This document shows positions 17,336 to 26,538 of a DNA stretch of 60,117 bases, one piece after another. The translations under genes were made by a program, and so were the position numbers. The notes under the pieces were generated by a model. That model did not search any database. It saw only the letters and a program-made list of their open reading frames with translations, and had not been told where the DNA came from. Each line of letters begins with the position of its first letter. The first letter of the stretch is position 1. This stretch comes from Bacilli bacterium (GTDB lineage: Bacteria > Bacillota_I > Bacilli_A > RF39 > UBA660), in contig JAFRIU010000032.1 in assembly GCA_017432645.1 (NCBI GenBank), positions 1 through 60,117 on the forward strand, in the 5' to 3' direction.

Positions 17336-17905
17336 ATGAATTATATTCCTATCGTTGTAGAACAAGGAAATGATGGAGAAAGAAGCTATGACATTTATTC
17401 TAAGTTATTAAAGAATAGAATTATTTTCTTATCGGGTGAAATTGACGATACGCTTAGTAATAGCATAGTAGCTCAGCTTCTTTATTTGGACTCTTTGAAT
17501 CATGATGATATCTATCTCTATATTAACTCTCCTGGTGGGAGTGTTTCTAGCGGACTAGCTATTTATGATACGATGAGGTTTATTCATAGTGATGTTTCTA
17601 CTATTTGTTTTGGAATGGCAGCTAGTATGGGAGCTTTAATCCTTTCCAGTGGAGCAAAGGGAAAAAGGATTATTCTTCCAAATGCTGATGTGATGATTCA
17701 TCAAGTTTTAGGAAAAAGTGAAGGACAAGCAAGTGATATTCAAATCGCAACAGAGAGAATCTTAAATCTAAAAAAGAGACTGAATGAAATTCTTGTGAAA
17801 AATACTGGAAAGAGTCTTGCTAGAATTGAAAAAGATACTGATCGAGACCATTATTTATCCGCAAAAGAGGCTATTGCTTATGGTATTGTGGATAAAATGG
17901 CATAA
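17336..17905 (+). CDS. clpP: ClpP proteolytic subunit
   Basis: Barrel-forming serine protease that degrades proteins unfolded by Clp ATPases. 189 aa from the ATG at 17336 (AGGTGA five bases upstream, preferred over a GTG at 17327). The catalytic triad is visible: Ser97 (FGMAASMGA), His122 (VMIHQVLG) and Asp171 ([10 protein letters not shown]). One of only five plus-strand genes, divergent from the kinase gene. A TATACT is at 17313-17318, but no -35 at normal distance was found, and no CtsR-like repeat was recognised. Confidence 0.96.
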   Translation: MNYIPIVVEQGNDGERSYDIYSKLLKNRIIFLSGEIDDTLSNSIVAQLLYLDSLNHDDIYLYINSPGGSVSSGLAIYDTMRFIHSDVSTICFGMAASMGALILSSGAKGKRIILPNADVMIHQVLGKSEGQASDIQIATERILNLKKRLNEILVKNTGKSLARIEKDTDRDHYLSAKEAIAYGIVDKMA

Positions 17906-17932
17906 AAAACAGGAATTATTTTTCCTGTTTTT
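17905..17932. terminator. Bidirectional terminator, clpP / whiA
   Basis: An 11-bp stem AAAAACAGGAA/TTCCTGTTTTT between the convergent genes. Confidence 0.85.
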
Positions 17933-18860
17933 CCATTTTTCGAAAGCGAGATGCTAAATCTCTTATTTTTTTCAAACGATGATTAAGACCTGATTTAGTA
18001 ATAGACTTGTTTGTTTCTAAAGAGATGATTTCAGCAAGTTCTTTTAAGGAAGACTCTGGGTATTTCTTTCTATATTGTAGAGTTTCTCTTACTTTATCGT
18101 CCAAAAGACCAAGTCCATCGTTTTTTTCGATGATCTCAATGTCTTCTAGTTGAAAAGTAGCGTTTTGAATGACTTTATCCATATTGGCTTGTTCACAATT
18201 ATTCAGACGATTAGTTTTATTCTTTTTATCATGATAAACTCTAACGTCTTCATAGTACATTACCGCTTTAGAAGCATCTAATATCTTGATAAAATCACTG
18301 ATTTTTTCAGCTTCTTTGATATAGATCATATATCCTTTTTCCCGGCTTAAAATCTTAGCATTTAAATCAAATATATTTAGTAATTTTTGAAGAAATACTG
18401 CTTCTTCTGATTGAGAAGCTAATAATTCCATGTGATAGCCGGATGTTTTGGGGTCATTGATGCTTCCCACTCCCAAAAAGGCACCTTGGAGATACCCTCT
18501 AATTTCTTCATTTCCACCGACAATATATTCTGGTGGTATCGGTAGATACTCCTCTTTTGCATTCCATATTCCTAAGTCTTCTAACATTTTGTTTTCTGTT
18601 TTGGGAATGGATATTTGGTACAATTCTTTTTTGCTAAAATTTAGATTTTCAATCACTTCTACATCGAACTTTTTTTGATAAAGTTGGTTTATAATTTCCT
18701 GAATGTAGTCAATTAAAAACTTATTCTCTGTTGTCATCGTAATCTCTGGTTTCGAAAAGTCGCCATTATTTCGAATATAAGAAGATAGAAGAGCTAGTAA
18801 AACCGGTTTAGATTTTTCCCTTTCTGTCATTTCTTCTTTGATTCTAATTGTAAAGGACAT
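17916..18860 (-). CDS. whiA: WhiA DNA-binding protein
   Basis: 314 aa with an N-terminal pair of LAGLIDADG-like domains (about 1-210, without endonuclease active residues in the family) and a C-terminal helix-turn-helix (about 240-310: SLKELAEII and then KSGLNHRLKKI). WhiA affects division and chromosome segregation in Bacillota. It follows yvcK with one base between stop and start; its Shine-Dalgarno AATGAGGAAGTAAG lies within the yvcK 3' end, so the two are coupled. Last gene of the uvrA operon. Confidence 0.95.
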   Translation of the reverse strand: MSFTIRIKEEMTEREKSKPVLLALLSSYIRNNGDFSKPEITMTTENKFLIDYIQEIINQLYQKKFDVEVIENLNFSKKELYQISIPKTENKMLEDLGIWNAKEEYLPIPPEYIVGGNEEIRGYLQGAFLGVGSINDPKTSGYHMELLASQSEEAVFLQKLLNIFDLNAKILSREKGYMIYIKEAEKISDFIKILDASKAVMYYEDVRVYHDKKNKTNRLNNCEQANMDKVIQNATFQLEDIEIIEKNDGLGLLDDKVRETLQYRKKYPESSLKELAEIISLETNKSITKSGLNHRLKKIRDLASRFRKMEKQEK

Positions 18861-18861
18861 C

Positions 18862-19815
18862 TTACTTCCTCATTAAGTATGAAAAGATTAGGGAACTTAA
18901 CTTTAGACTATGATGTTTTAAAGTATTATCTTCATCAATTATCATTAAATCTCCCTCTATCAATTCTACTTTCATTTTCTTCAATTCTTCATAATCTATG
19001 AGAACAGGGTCCTTTTGTTCCTCTGTTTCATATTTATGAGCCATTTTTTCAGATATTTTTGTATTATTGGCGACAACTACATCGATATCTCTTTCTAGGT
19101 ATTTATTTAATAATTTTACATGATCACTTACTTTGAAATGGTCTGTTTCTCCTGGTTGAGTTACGATATTACATAGATACATAATTGGTGTTTCGACTTT
19201 TTTTAGAGCCTTTTTTACTTCTTTACAAATAATGTTTGGTAGAATACTTGTATATAGGCTTCCCATACTGAAGACAATTAAGTCTGCGCTTTTAATTGCA
19301 TCAATTACTTCATCTAAAACCTTAGGTTCCGTTTTATAGAAGATCCTTTTTAATTTTCTATGGGCTTTTGTTATCTGCTCTTCTCCTTCAATGATGTTTT
19401 CTTCTTCATCTTCTCCCATTAATGTTAAATCAGAATCTTCTGATAATGGCAATACTGTGTGCCTTACATCTAGTAATTTACTTAAATGTGCGATAGAGTC
19501 TCTAAGAGATCCTGTTATTTCTAGCATTGCTGTTAGAATAAGATTTCCTACTGCATGACCATCTAGATCGCTAGATGTTTGGAAACGGTAAGACATCATC
19601 TTTTTAATTGGATCATCGATTTGAGATAAATTTGTGATGACTTTTCTAATATCTCCTACAGCTGGAGTGTGGAATTCTTCTCTTAGTTTTCCCGTAGAAC
19701 GACCGTTATCAGAAACGGTTATTACTGCGGTAATATCTACTGGGAAGTCTTTTAATCCTTTTAAGAGATACGAAATTCCTGTACCTCCTCCTAATACTAC
19801 TACTTTCTTATACAT
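18862..19815 (-). CDS. yvcK: YvcK/GlmR gluconeogenesis-morphology factor
   Basis: 317-aa member of the CofD/UPF0052 family, cytosolic. In Bacillus the protein binds UDP-GlcNAc and steers carbon to wall precursors. Seen here: the N-terminal VVLGGGTGISYLLKGLK, TVSDNGRSTGKLR and PAVGDIRKV motifs and ADLIVFSMGSLYTSILPN. The ATG overlaps lgt by 16 bases with AGGAGGAAGT before it. RapZ, which normally sits in front of yvcK in Bacillota, is absent here; lgt occupies that place. Confidence 0.95.
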   Translation of the reverse strand: MYKKVVVLGGGTGISYLLKGLKDFPVDITAVITVSDNGRSTGKLREEFHTPAVGDIRKVITNLSQIDDPIKKMMSYRFQTSSDLDGHAVGNLILTAMLEITGSLRDSIAHLSKLLDVRHTVLPLSEDSDLTLMGEDEEENIIEGEEQITKAHRKLKRIFYKTEPKVLDEVIDAIKSADLIVFSMGSLYTSILPNIICKEVKKALKKVETPIMYLCNIVTQPGETDHFKVSDHVKLLNKYLERDIDVVVANNTKISEKMAHKYETEEQKDPVLIDYEELKKMKVELIEGDLMIIDEDNTLKHHSLKLSSLIFSYLMRK

Positions 19816-20624
19816 ACTTCCTCCTGATTTTCTAATAATATTTTCTCCTTTTTATAGTATTTGTTATTCTTTATATTCTTTATGAGAAAATATATTCCAA
19901 CTAGTATAAAAATGATAGAGATTACCTGTGCTATTTTTAAATTTCCTAGCATTAAAGAGTCAGATCTAAGAGCTTCTATCCATCCTCTTTCTATTCCATA
20001 CCATATCAAATAAGCTCCACATAACTGGCCTACTTTTAATTTCGAAATTTTACGAATTCCTACTAGGAAAAGAAATCCTATAAAGGAAAACAAAGATTCA
20101 TAAAGAAATGTTGGTTCTCTATAGAATCCATCTATATACATCCCTTGTATGACAAAGTTTGGAATATGAAGATTTTGTAGAGTTTTTAATGAAGTTATTC
20201 TTCCATAGGCTTCTTGATTAAAGAAATTTCCCCATCTACCTATTGATTGAGCAAGAATCAATCCTACTACTACAATATCTAGTGATAATAAAAGATTCCA
20301 TTTTTTCTTTCTACAATAGAATATAAAGAAAAGAAGTCCTCCTATGATTCCTCCGTGAATGGCTAATCCACCATTCCAGACTTGGAAGACTTCTGGCCAA
20401 TTCGGTAAATAGTAATCTAAGTTAAATAACACGTAGTAAACTCTGGCTCCTAAAATTCCGGATAATAGTCCATAAAACAATAGATCTTCTAGGTCTTCTT
20501 TCAAAGCTCTCTTTCGAATCGCTTCTTTATAGACTACTATACAGCCCAATAACATCGCAATTAAAATGAAAAAGGAATACCATTTGATTTGTATCCATCC
20601 AAAATCAAACATCTCACTTTTCAT
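19800..20624 (-). CDS. lgt: Prolipoprotein diacylglyceryl transferase
   Basis: Membrane enzyme that adds diacylglycerol from phosphatidylglycerol to the lipobox Cys of prolipoproteins (substrates in this window include the protein at 5842-6834). 274 aa with about seven membrane helices. The family signature GRWGNFFNQEAYG and the YFFHxGGLAIHGG-like WNGGLAIHGGIIGG are present. GAGAGG stands nine bases before the ATG; the start overlaps the holin-like gene by 11 bases. Confidence 0.96.
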   Translation of the reverse strand: MKSEMFDFGWIQIKWYSFFILIAMLLGCIVVYKEAIRKRALKEDLEDLLFYGLLSGILGARVYYVLFNLDYYLPNWPEVFQVWNGGLAIHGGIIGGLLFFIFYCRKKKWNLLLSLDIVVVGLILAQSIGRWGNFFNQEAYGRITSLKTLQNLHIPNFVIQGMYIDGFYREPTFLYESLFSFIGFLFLVGIRKISKLKVGQLCGAYLIWYGIERGWIEALRSDSLMLGNLKIAQVISIIFILVGIYFLIKNIKNNKYYKKEKILLENQEEVCIRK

Positions 20625-21030
20625 TTTTCTTAACCTCTCGTAAAATATGATTTAGTGCATGTTGCATCAAGAAATTAATGACTGATAAAAGAATCGCAAC
20701 TAAAAGGGCAATTAATAGATTATGAATTTCAAAGTGAGGTCCTAATATCCAATCGACAAGTTTCAAGATAAATACATTAATGCAAGGATAGAATAATCCT
20801 AACGTAATTCCCGTAATAGGAATGGTTAACGTTACTAAAACTGGTTTAATTGTTTTATTTAGTAGATAGATACTCAAGACAATGATAAAAGACCAAAAAA
20901 TTAAATGATCACTATCAATATAGAAAGAGTGAAAAAAGCTGGTTACAAAAATGAATACAATGGTATAACCTATCATGTGTAAACCCCAGTCCATTACTCT
21001 TTCTATTTTTTCTTTTCCTACTGATTTCAT
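20614..21030 (-). CDS. YvlD-like four-TM membrane protein (phage holin IV superfamily)
   Basis: 138 aa with four membrane helices and the PF04020-type motif NKTIKPVLVTLTIPITGIT then LGLFYPCINVFIL. Despite the family name these are chromosomal membrane proteins of unknown role; nothing suggests a phage here. Its ribosome site (TTTAGGAGGAACGT) overlaps the uvrA stop, and its end overlaps lgt. Confidence 0.85.
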   Translation of the reverse strand: MKSVGKEKIERVMDWGLHMIGYTIVFIFVTSFFHSFYIDSDHLIFWSFIIVLSIYLLNKTIKPVLVTLTIPITGITLGLFYPCINVFILKLVDWILGPHFEIHNLLIALLVAILLSVINFLMQHALNHILREVKKNEK

Positions 21031-21039
21031 ACGTTCCTC

Positions 21040-23853
21040 CTAAAGTAGCTTTTTCAAAAATTGACCAGTATAAGAGTTTTTGCATTTTGCGACTTCTTCT
21101 GGTGTTCCGGTTGTAACGATACATCCTCCACCATCTCCACCTTCTGGTCCTAAATCAATGATATGATCTGCTACTTTTATGACATCTAAATTGTGTTCAA
21201 TTACTACTACAGTATCTTTATTATCTACTATTTTTTGTAAAATAGCAAGTAAGCGCTTAATATCGTCTGTATGAAGACCAGTTGTTGGTTCATCCAAAAT
21301 GAATAAAGTCTTTCCCGTTGCTTGTTTTTGAAGTTCTTTGGCTAGTTTTACTCTTTCGGCTTCTCCTCCGGATAAAGTAGGTGCACTTTGACCTAGTTTA
21401 ATATAGCCTAGTCCAACATCTTCTAATACTTGTAGTTTTCTTTTGATTTTTGGAACATTTTCAAAGAAAGATAATGCTTCTGTTACTCGCATATCTAGTA
21501 CTTCAGCAATATTTTTTTCTTTATATCTTATGTTTAAGGTTTCTCTATTATAACGAGTTCCATGACAAACTTCACAAGGAACATAAACATCTGGTAGGAA
21601 ATGCATCTCAATCTTTTTTACTCCATCTCCACGACATGCTTCACATCTTCCTCCTTTTACGTTAAAGGAGAAACGATTCTTTTCAAAACCATACATTTTT
21701 GCTTCTTTGGTAGTGGTGAATAATTCTCGAATATCATCAAACACGCCTGTATAAGTAGCCGGATTAGAACGAGGAGTTCTACCAATTGGATTTTGGGAAA
21801 TTGCGACTATTTTGTCTAAATTCTCTATTCCTATTATTTTATCATGTTTACCAGGTTTTTCTTTGCTGCCGTATATTTTTTGGGAAACTGCTTTTACCAA
21901 GATTTCATTAATCAATGATGATTTTCCTGAACCGGATACTCCTGTTACGCAAGTAAGTGTTCCAAGAGGGATATCGACATCAATATTTTTCAAATTGTTC
22001 TCCTGAGCTCCCTTTATCTTTAGTATTTTACCTGTTCCTTTTCTTCTTTTTTTTGGAACTTCTATACACTTTTTACCACTTAAGTATTGTCCAGTAATGC
22101 TATTCTCATTCTTCATTACTTCTTCTGGAGTTCCTATAGCGACCACTTTTCCACCGGAATCTCCCGCTCCTGGACCAATATCTACTAGGTAGTCACTTGC
22201 TAGCATCGTGTCATTATCATGTTCTACTACAATAAGCGTGTTTCCTAAATCTCTCATCTCTAAAAGAGAATTGATTAGTCTTTGATTATCTCTTTGATGA
22301 AGTCCTATACTTGGTTCATCTAATACATATAACACACCTGATAAGCGAGATCCTATTTGAGTAGCTAGACGGATTCTTTGAGCTTCTCCTCCGGATAAGG
22401 TTCCGGCATTTCTACTTAATGTTAAGTATTCTAGGCCTACATTGGATAAGAAATGTAGTCGATCTAGAATTTCTTTTAATACTAATCTTGCAATTTCTTG
22501 TTTCTCTTCTGATAATTGTAGATTTTCAAAGAATGGAATTAGGTTTTTTATGGACATTTGAGTTACTTCATAAATATTCTTTCCACCTAATTTTACTTGA
22601 AGAACTTCATCTTTTAATCTAGAACCATGGCAAGTATCACATGTGTGCTCAACCATATAGTGTTCTAGCCATTCTCTTATCCAATTAGAAGAAGTATCCA
22701 TGTATCTTCTTTCTAATGTGTTAATAATTCCTTCATAGAACTCTTTTTTATCGTACTTATTTCCACCTTTCGAACTATAAGAAAAATGAATGATTTCATC
22801 CGATCCGTATAAAATGTATTCTTGTTCTTTTCTTTTTAATTTTTTCCAAGGTGTATCCATTTTTATGCCATAGTGCTTACAAACACATTCTAGTTTTTTA
22901 TAATCAATTCCTTCTGGATCATCTGTTAAAGTCTTAATACAACCTTCTTCTATGGATAAATTGTCTTCTGGAATTAATAGATTTTCATCGATTTGAAGAT
23001 TCATTCCTAATCCCTTACAGTCTGGACAAGCTCCATATGGAGCATTGAAACTAAATAGTCTCGGTTCTAATTCAGGAAGAGAAAATTCACAGTGAGGACA
23101 AGCAAACTGCTCTGAAAAGATAATCTCTTTGGCATCTTCTCCTAATATTTGAATAACTACTTTGCCATTCGATAATTTTGTAGCTTGTTCCAAAGCTTCA
23201 AATACTCTAGAGCGGGATTCTTCTTTTAAAGATATTCTGTCTACTACTACATCAATCTTATCTTTTTTATTTTTTTCTAAAGTAATTTCTTCACTTAAGT
23301 CTAGCATTTCTCCATTGATTCTTACTCGAATGTAGCCTTCTTTACGAAGATTATCTAATAAGTCTTTATGAGTTCCTTTTTCTCCATGAGCGACGGGAGA
23401 TAGAATCATCATTTTGGTACCGATTGGATATTCCATCACTTTATTGGTCATTTCTTCAATGCTTTGAGAAGTAATTGGAATATTATGGTTTGGACAGTAT
23501 GGTACTCCTACACGTGCAAACACTAGTCTTAAGTAATCATATATTTCTGTAATTGTTCCAACTGTAGAACGTGGATTATTATTAGTTGTTTTTTGATCTA
23601 TGGAGATAGCTGGAGATAATCCTTCAATAGAGTCTACATCTGGTTTTTCAGAATTTCCTAAAAATTGTCTAGCATAAGCAGATAAGCTTTCCATATATCT
23701 TCTTTGTCCTTCAGCATAAATAGTATCAAACGCCAAAGAAGATTTACCAGAACCTGATAAACCTGTCATGACAATTAATTTATTCTTAGGAAGTTCCAAA
23801 TTAATATTCTTTAAATTGTTTTCTCGAGCTCCCTTTATGATAATTTTATCCAT
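21040..23853 (-). CDS. uvrA: Excinuclease ABC subunit A
   Basis: Damage-recognition ATPase of nucleotide excision repair, acting with UvrB (27374-29323, separate unit). 937 aa, usual length. First Walker A GLSGSGKSS (31-39); second GVSGSGKSS near residue 640; two ABC signatures (LSGGEAQRIRL and LSGGEAERVKL); zinc-finger Cys sets CPHC..CPDC and CEAC..CEVC. AGGTGA precedes the ATG and an extended -10 lies at 23871-23879. It heads the operon uvrA-holinIV-lgt-yvcK-whiA. Confidence 0.98.
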   Translation of the reverse strand: MDKIIIKGARENNLKNINLELPKNKLIVMTGLSGSGKSSLAFDTIYAEGQRRYMESLSAYARQFLGNSEKPDVDSIEGLSPAISIDQKTTNNNPRSTVGTITEIYDYLRLVFARVGVPYCPNHNIPITSQSIEEMTNKVMEYPIGTKMMILSPVAHGEKGTHKDLLDNLRKEGYIRVRINGEMLDLSEEITLEKNKKDKIDVVVDRISLKEESRSRVFEALEQATKLSNGKVVIQILGEDAKEIIFSEQFACPHCEFSLPELEPRLFSFNAPYGACPDCKGLGMNLQIDENLLIPEDNLSIEEGCIKTLTDDPEGIDYKKLECVCKHYGIKMDTPWKKLKRKEQEYILYGSDEIIHFSYSSKGGNKYDKKEFYEGIINTLERRYMDTSSNWIREWLEHYMVEHTCDTCHGSRLKDEVLQVKLGGKNIYEVTQMSIKNLIPFFENLQLSEEKQEIARLVLKEILDRLHFLSNVGLEYLTLSRNAGTLSGGEAQRIRLATQIGSRLSGVLYVLDEPSIGLHQRDNQRLINSLLEMRDLGNTLIVVEHDNDTMLASDYLVDIGPGAGDSGGKVVAIGTPEEVMKNENSITGQYLSGKKCIEVPKKRRKGTGKILKIKGAQENNLKNIDVDIPLGTLTCVTGVSGSGKSSLINEILVKAVSQKIYGSKEKPGKHDKIIGIENLDKIVAISQNPIGRTPRSNPATYTGVFDDIRELFTTTKEAKMYGFEKNRFSFNVKGGRCEACRGDGVKKIEMHFLPDVYVPCEVCHGTRYNRETLNIRYKEKNIAEVLDMRVTEALSFFENVPKIKRKLQVLEDVGLGYIKLGQSAPTLSGGEAERVKLAKELQKQATGKTLFILDEPTTGLHTDDIKRLLAILQKIVDNKDTVVVIEHNLDVIKVADHIIDLGPEGGDGGGCIVTTGTPEEVAKCKNSYTGQFLKKLL

Positions 23854-23870
23854 AGAATCACCTGTTTCAT

Positions 23871-23879
23871 ATTATATCA
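23871..23879 (-). promoter_or_regulatory. Extended -10 promoter of uvrA operon
   Basis: TGATATAAT on the minus strand, 17 bases before the uvrA start. No LexA-like palindrome was recognised beside it. Confidence 0.6.
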
Positions 23880-23913
23880 CAAATACTTAGATTAATTCTT
23901 TTAAATGCAAAAA

Positions 23914-23934
23914 AAAGGATGAAATTCATCCTTT
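23914..23934 (-). terminator. Terminator of zinc-ribbon gene
   Basis: Palindrome AAAGGATGAA/TTCATCCTTT followed by T on the minus strand; it overlaps the TAA stop. Confidence 0.75.
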
Positions 23935-24464
23935 TACCATCCAGATATTTTGTGGAAGTCACAGTGATCTACTTCTTCATTGCTTCCTATGAACATTGCT
24001 TTATATTTCCAGGTTTGATTTCCTAATAGATTATTGGTATTGTCTAAAGCCGTACCTAAATTGTTTCCAGCTATATCATAACAAACAAATTCGATAGATA
24101 CATAGGAATACTCCTTATTTTTATTATTCTTTACTGTTCCTTCAATGTAATATGAAAACATATCGTTATACTGTGTATCTATTGTGTAGGTAAATTTTTC
24201 TTCTTTTGGAGTAGTTTCATTTGTACTATTAGATGGTGATGCTTCTGTTGCACTTTCTCCAGAATTTATTTCATCAATTGTTTCATTTACAGCATTCGCA
24301 CAGCTTTTCATGCATCCAATTACACAGGCAAAAATCACTACTACAATAATTATTACTTTGACAATGGTAGGTAGGCCTCCTTGTTTTGCTCCACAATGAG
24401 GACACTTTGTTGCTTTTTTGTTAATTTTTTCCTGGCAAGCTTTACATTGTTTTTCTTCTTCCAT
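23934..24464 (-). CDS. Zinc-ribbon membrane protein with FxLYD-like domain
   Basis: 176 aa from the ATG at 24464, with GAAAGGAGAGAAGT before it. N-terminal zinc ribbon (CKACQEKI then CPHCGAKQ, residues about 8-27), one membrane helix (about 34-56), a Ser/Thr/Glu linker, and an extracellular FxLYD-type beta domain (YIEGTVKNNKNKEYSYVSIE, then VCYDIAGNNLGTALDN). Such proteins are frequent in gut Bacillota and have no known role. Divergent from the XRE regulator at 24581, with palindromes between them. Confidence 0.8.
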   Translation of the reverse strand: MEEEKQCKACQEKINKKATKCPHCGAKQGGLPTIVKVIIIVVVIFACVIGCMKSCANAVNETIDEINSGESATEASPSNSTNETTPKEEKFTYTIDTQYNDMFSYYIEGTVKNNKNKEYSYVSIEFVCYDIAGNNLGTALDNTNNLLGNQTWKYKAMFIGSNEEVDHCDFHKISGW

Positions 24465-24479
24465 ACTTCTCTCCTTTCT

Positions 24480-24533
24480 AGTATATCTCAATATATACTG
24501 TATCTATATTTATTATAGATTATATTTCTATAA
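24480..24533. promoter_or_regulatory. Two inverted repeats between divergent genes
   Basis: AGTATAT-6-ATATACT (24480-24499) and TTATAG-9-CTATAA (24513-24533) lie between the zinc-ribbon gene and the XRE gene. They could be operators of the XRE regulator, but the region is very AT-rich, so chance is possible. Confidence 0.35.
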
Positions 24534-24580
24534 AATACAATTTATTTTTGTAAAATTAAGTTATAGATTGGAATGATAAT

Positions 24581-24901
24581 ATGAAAAATTTAAAATTGAT
24601 TCGACAAAAATTAAATATTACACAGATTCGATTATCTGTAGCAGCTGAAGTTTCTCAAGAGACCATCAGTGCATATGAAGCAGGAAAGGCTCTTCCCAGT
24701 GTTTATACGTTAATTAAAATGGCGAATTTTTTAAATACTAGTACAGATTATTTATTAGATCTTACAGATAATCCTCTTCCTTATAGTAAAAGCCAAGATA
24801 AAAATACCGAGGAGTTACTTGTCTTCTATAACAAGTTAGATCAAAAAGGCAAGAATGATGTATTAACTTATACAAAAATAAGAGAGAAGTTAGATGAGTA
24901 A
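24581..24901 (+). CDS. XRE-family transcriptional regulator
   Basis: 106 aa with an N-terminal Cro/C1 helix-turn-helix (about 5-60: LIRQKLNITQIRLSVAAEVS then TISAYEAGKALPS) and the usual LNTSTDYLLDLTDNP linker to a short C-terminal helical part. Plus-strand gene, divergent from the zinc-ribbon gene and with its own terminator over its stop codon. GGAATGATAAT before the ATG is a modest ribosome site. The target genes are unknown; the nearest candidates are itself and the zinc-ribbon gene. Confidence 0.9.
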   Translation: MKNLKLIRQKLNITQIRLSVAAEVSQETISAYEAGKALPSVYTLIKMANFLNTSTDYLLDLTDNPLPYSKSQDKNTEELLVFYNKLDQKGKNDVLTYTKIREKLDE

Positions 24902-24908
24902 CTTCTCT
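24883..24908. terminator. Terminator of XRE gene, shared with 24913-25839
   Basis: A 10-bp stem AGAGAAGTTA/TAACTTCTCT, followed by TTTATTATTT. The XRE stop codon lies in the second arm. Confidence 0.8.
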
Positions 24909-24912
24909 TTTA

Positions 24913-25839
24913 TTATTTAAAATAAATTTTTGGCATTTCTCTTTTATTTGTTTCTTCGGGATAAGTATATGCTTCACGAACTGCTTCGGCAATCAATTGA
25001 TTTATTATAAATTGATCTTTATCTATCTTGATTCCTCTTAATCCTTCTTCTATCGGTATTTGTTTTCCTTCAGCAACACTTACATAGTATTCTCCAAGAC
25101 GATATAGAACTCCATGATAGTAAGTATTCTCTTGCTCGGTAAGGATTCCTCTGTTTCTTAGTAGTTGAACTTTCTCAGATAATTGTTGAATATTTTTATA
25201 GATGTCTTCTGGAAGTCTTTTTACTCTTAACTTACTGTTGGAATCTGAAAGAACTCGAATGTATACATCTACATAATCGTTTATATTCTTATATCGATCT
25301 CTATCAGCAAGCGGAACTCGTACTTGTCCTTGGCTGGATTGGATTTTTTCTTTTACAATGTCTTTTACTCTATCTTCTACAGCTTTTATTTTTTTTCCGC
25401 TGATTTCTATATCCGTTGTATCAAAACATAGATATAAATCTTTTTCGGATTCAGATAGATCTTTTAGCCCATCATCTAGTACATCTAGAAGTTTTACTAT
25501 TGTATTTTTAGCATATTCTGCCAATACTCTTTTATAGAATGGATTGCTTGCACGTAATGATGTGATAGTATCTTTTTGTTCCATGGAAATGGTTGCGTTC
25601 ATTATTTCTTCACTGCTAACTTCTCCGTCAGCAAAACCACTTTGAAATAATATATCATTTTTTAAATTTTCACACCATGTGATAAAATTTGCATAATAAT
25701 CTAGTGTTTTTTGTGGTACTTCTATAGCCTTTTTTAATTTATTGTTTGTGGCAGCTGTCACTTGATTAACTAATCGTATATCTTCAACAATTGTTGCATT
25801 AAATCCTTTTTGTTTTCTTCTTTCTATGGTTTCTCTCAT
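24913..25839 (-). CDS. Uncharacterised helical protein
   Basis: 308 aa, cytosolic, mostly helical and charged, without signal peptide or membrane helix. No motif known to me. A basic N-terminus (MRETIERRKQKGF), a central part with paired acidic/basic helices, and a C-terminal stretch (NTYYHGVLYRLGEYYVS). GGAGAATTAGAA precedes the ATG. It follows the 207-aa unknown gene with a two-base gap, so the two form an operon and probably work together. I do not recognise the family. Confidence 0.75.
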   Translation of the reverse strand: MRETIERRKQKGFNATIVEDIRLVNQVTAATNNKLKKAIEVPQKTLDYYANFITWCENLKNDILFQSGFADGEVSSEEIMNATISMEQKDTITSLRASNPFYKRVLAEYAKNTIVKLLDVLDDGLKDLSESEKDLYLCFDTTDIEISGKKIKAVEDRVKDIVKEKIQSSQGQVRVPLADRDRYKNINDYVDVYIRVLSDSNSKLRVKRLPEDIYKNIQQLSEKVQLLRNRGILTEQENTYYHGVLYRLGEYYVSVAEGKQIPIEEGLRGIKIDKDQFIINQLIAEAVREAYTYPEETNKREMPKIYFK

Positions 25840-25841
25840 TT

Positions 25842-26465
25842 CTAATTCTCCTCTTTCTGTATTCTTTTCGTTTTAACGAATTGCTTTGGAATACTTTCCT
25901 CATATTTTTTTAGATAATTCTCTATTTTTTCTTTTTGCTCTATCGTTAGTGAATCTTCTTCTACAATTCCATCATCATTAAAGAAGCCAACTTCTAAATG
26001 ATTGGGATATTCTTTAGAAATTTTTTGTCCTATTTTTAGGATTTCCTTTAAAGTTGATATTTGGAATCGACTATGCTTATTATTGTAACAAAACATTATG
26101 ATTCTACAATCATTTTTATTGGAAAGAAGACTAACTACTATATCTTCATTTAGAATTGTTTTTGTTTCTTCGTCTGATAGCGCATACCTTCCTGCTTCAA
26201 TCTCTGTTCCAAAATAGTTCATTTCACCATTTAAGAATCTTACTAGATTCATATTGGTATGTACATGATATGCTTTGCCATCATCCTCATTTACTTTGGC
26301 AGCCCATTTAGTAGGTGTAATAATCATTCCACCATTTAATCCTTCTGCAAAGCTGTTTCCTCTTTTTCTTGATGCAAATTCTTGAAAGAAGTTCTCTAAT
26401 TGAGAGAGATTCTCTTCTTCACTATCCCCAGAAGAATATATTCTTTCCTTTAATACGTATTTCAC
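25842..26465 (-). CDS. Uncharacterised protein
   Basis: 207 aa from a GTG start (AAAGGGGTAAAGTAAA before it). No signal peptide or membrane helix. Mixed alpha/beta pattern with a Gly/Asn stretch (AEGLNGGMIITPTKWAAKV), YHVHTNMNLVRFLNGE and RIIMFCYNNKHSRFQIS; the C-terminus is basic. No family recognised. First gene of the pair with 24913-25839; an extended -10 (TGATATAAT) is at 26495-26503. Confidence 0.75.
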   Translation of the reverse strand: MKYVLKERIYSSGDSEEENLSQLENFFQEFASRKRGNSFAEGLNGGMIITPTKWAAKVNEDDGKAYHVHTNMNLVRFLNGEMNYFGTEIEAGRYALSDEETKTILNEDIVVSLLSNKNDCRIIMFCYNNKHSRFQISTLKEILKIGQKISKEYPNHLEVGFFNDDGIVEEDSLTIEQKEKIENYLKKYEESIPKQFVKTKRIQKEEN

Positions 26466-26494
26466 TTTACTTTACCCCTTTTTTTCAAATGCGT

Positions 26495-26503
26495 ATTATA
26501 TCA
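26495..26503 (-). promoter_or_regulatory. Extended -10 promoter of 25842-26465
   Basis: TGATATAAT on the minus strand, 30 bases before the start codon. Confidence 0.55.
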
Positions 26504-26538
26504 TATTTTTATAAAAAATTCAAATGATAGCTTCTTTT

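Noticed and set aside
20614..21030. Prophage holin
   Set aside because: The family name is historical; the gene is embedded in a housekeeping operon and no phage genes are near.
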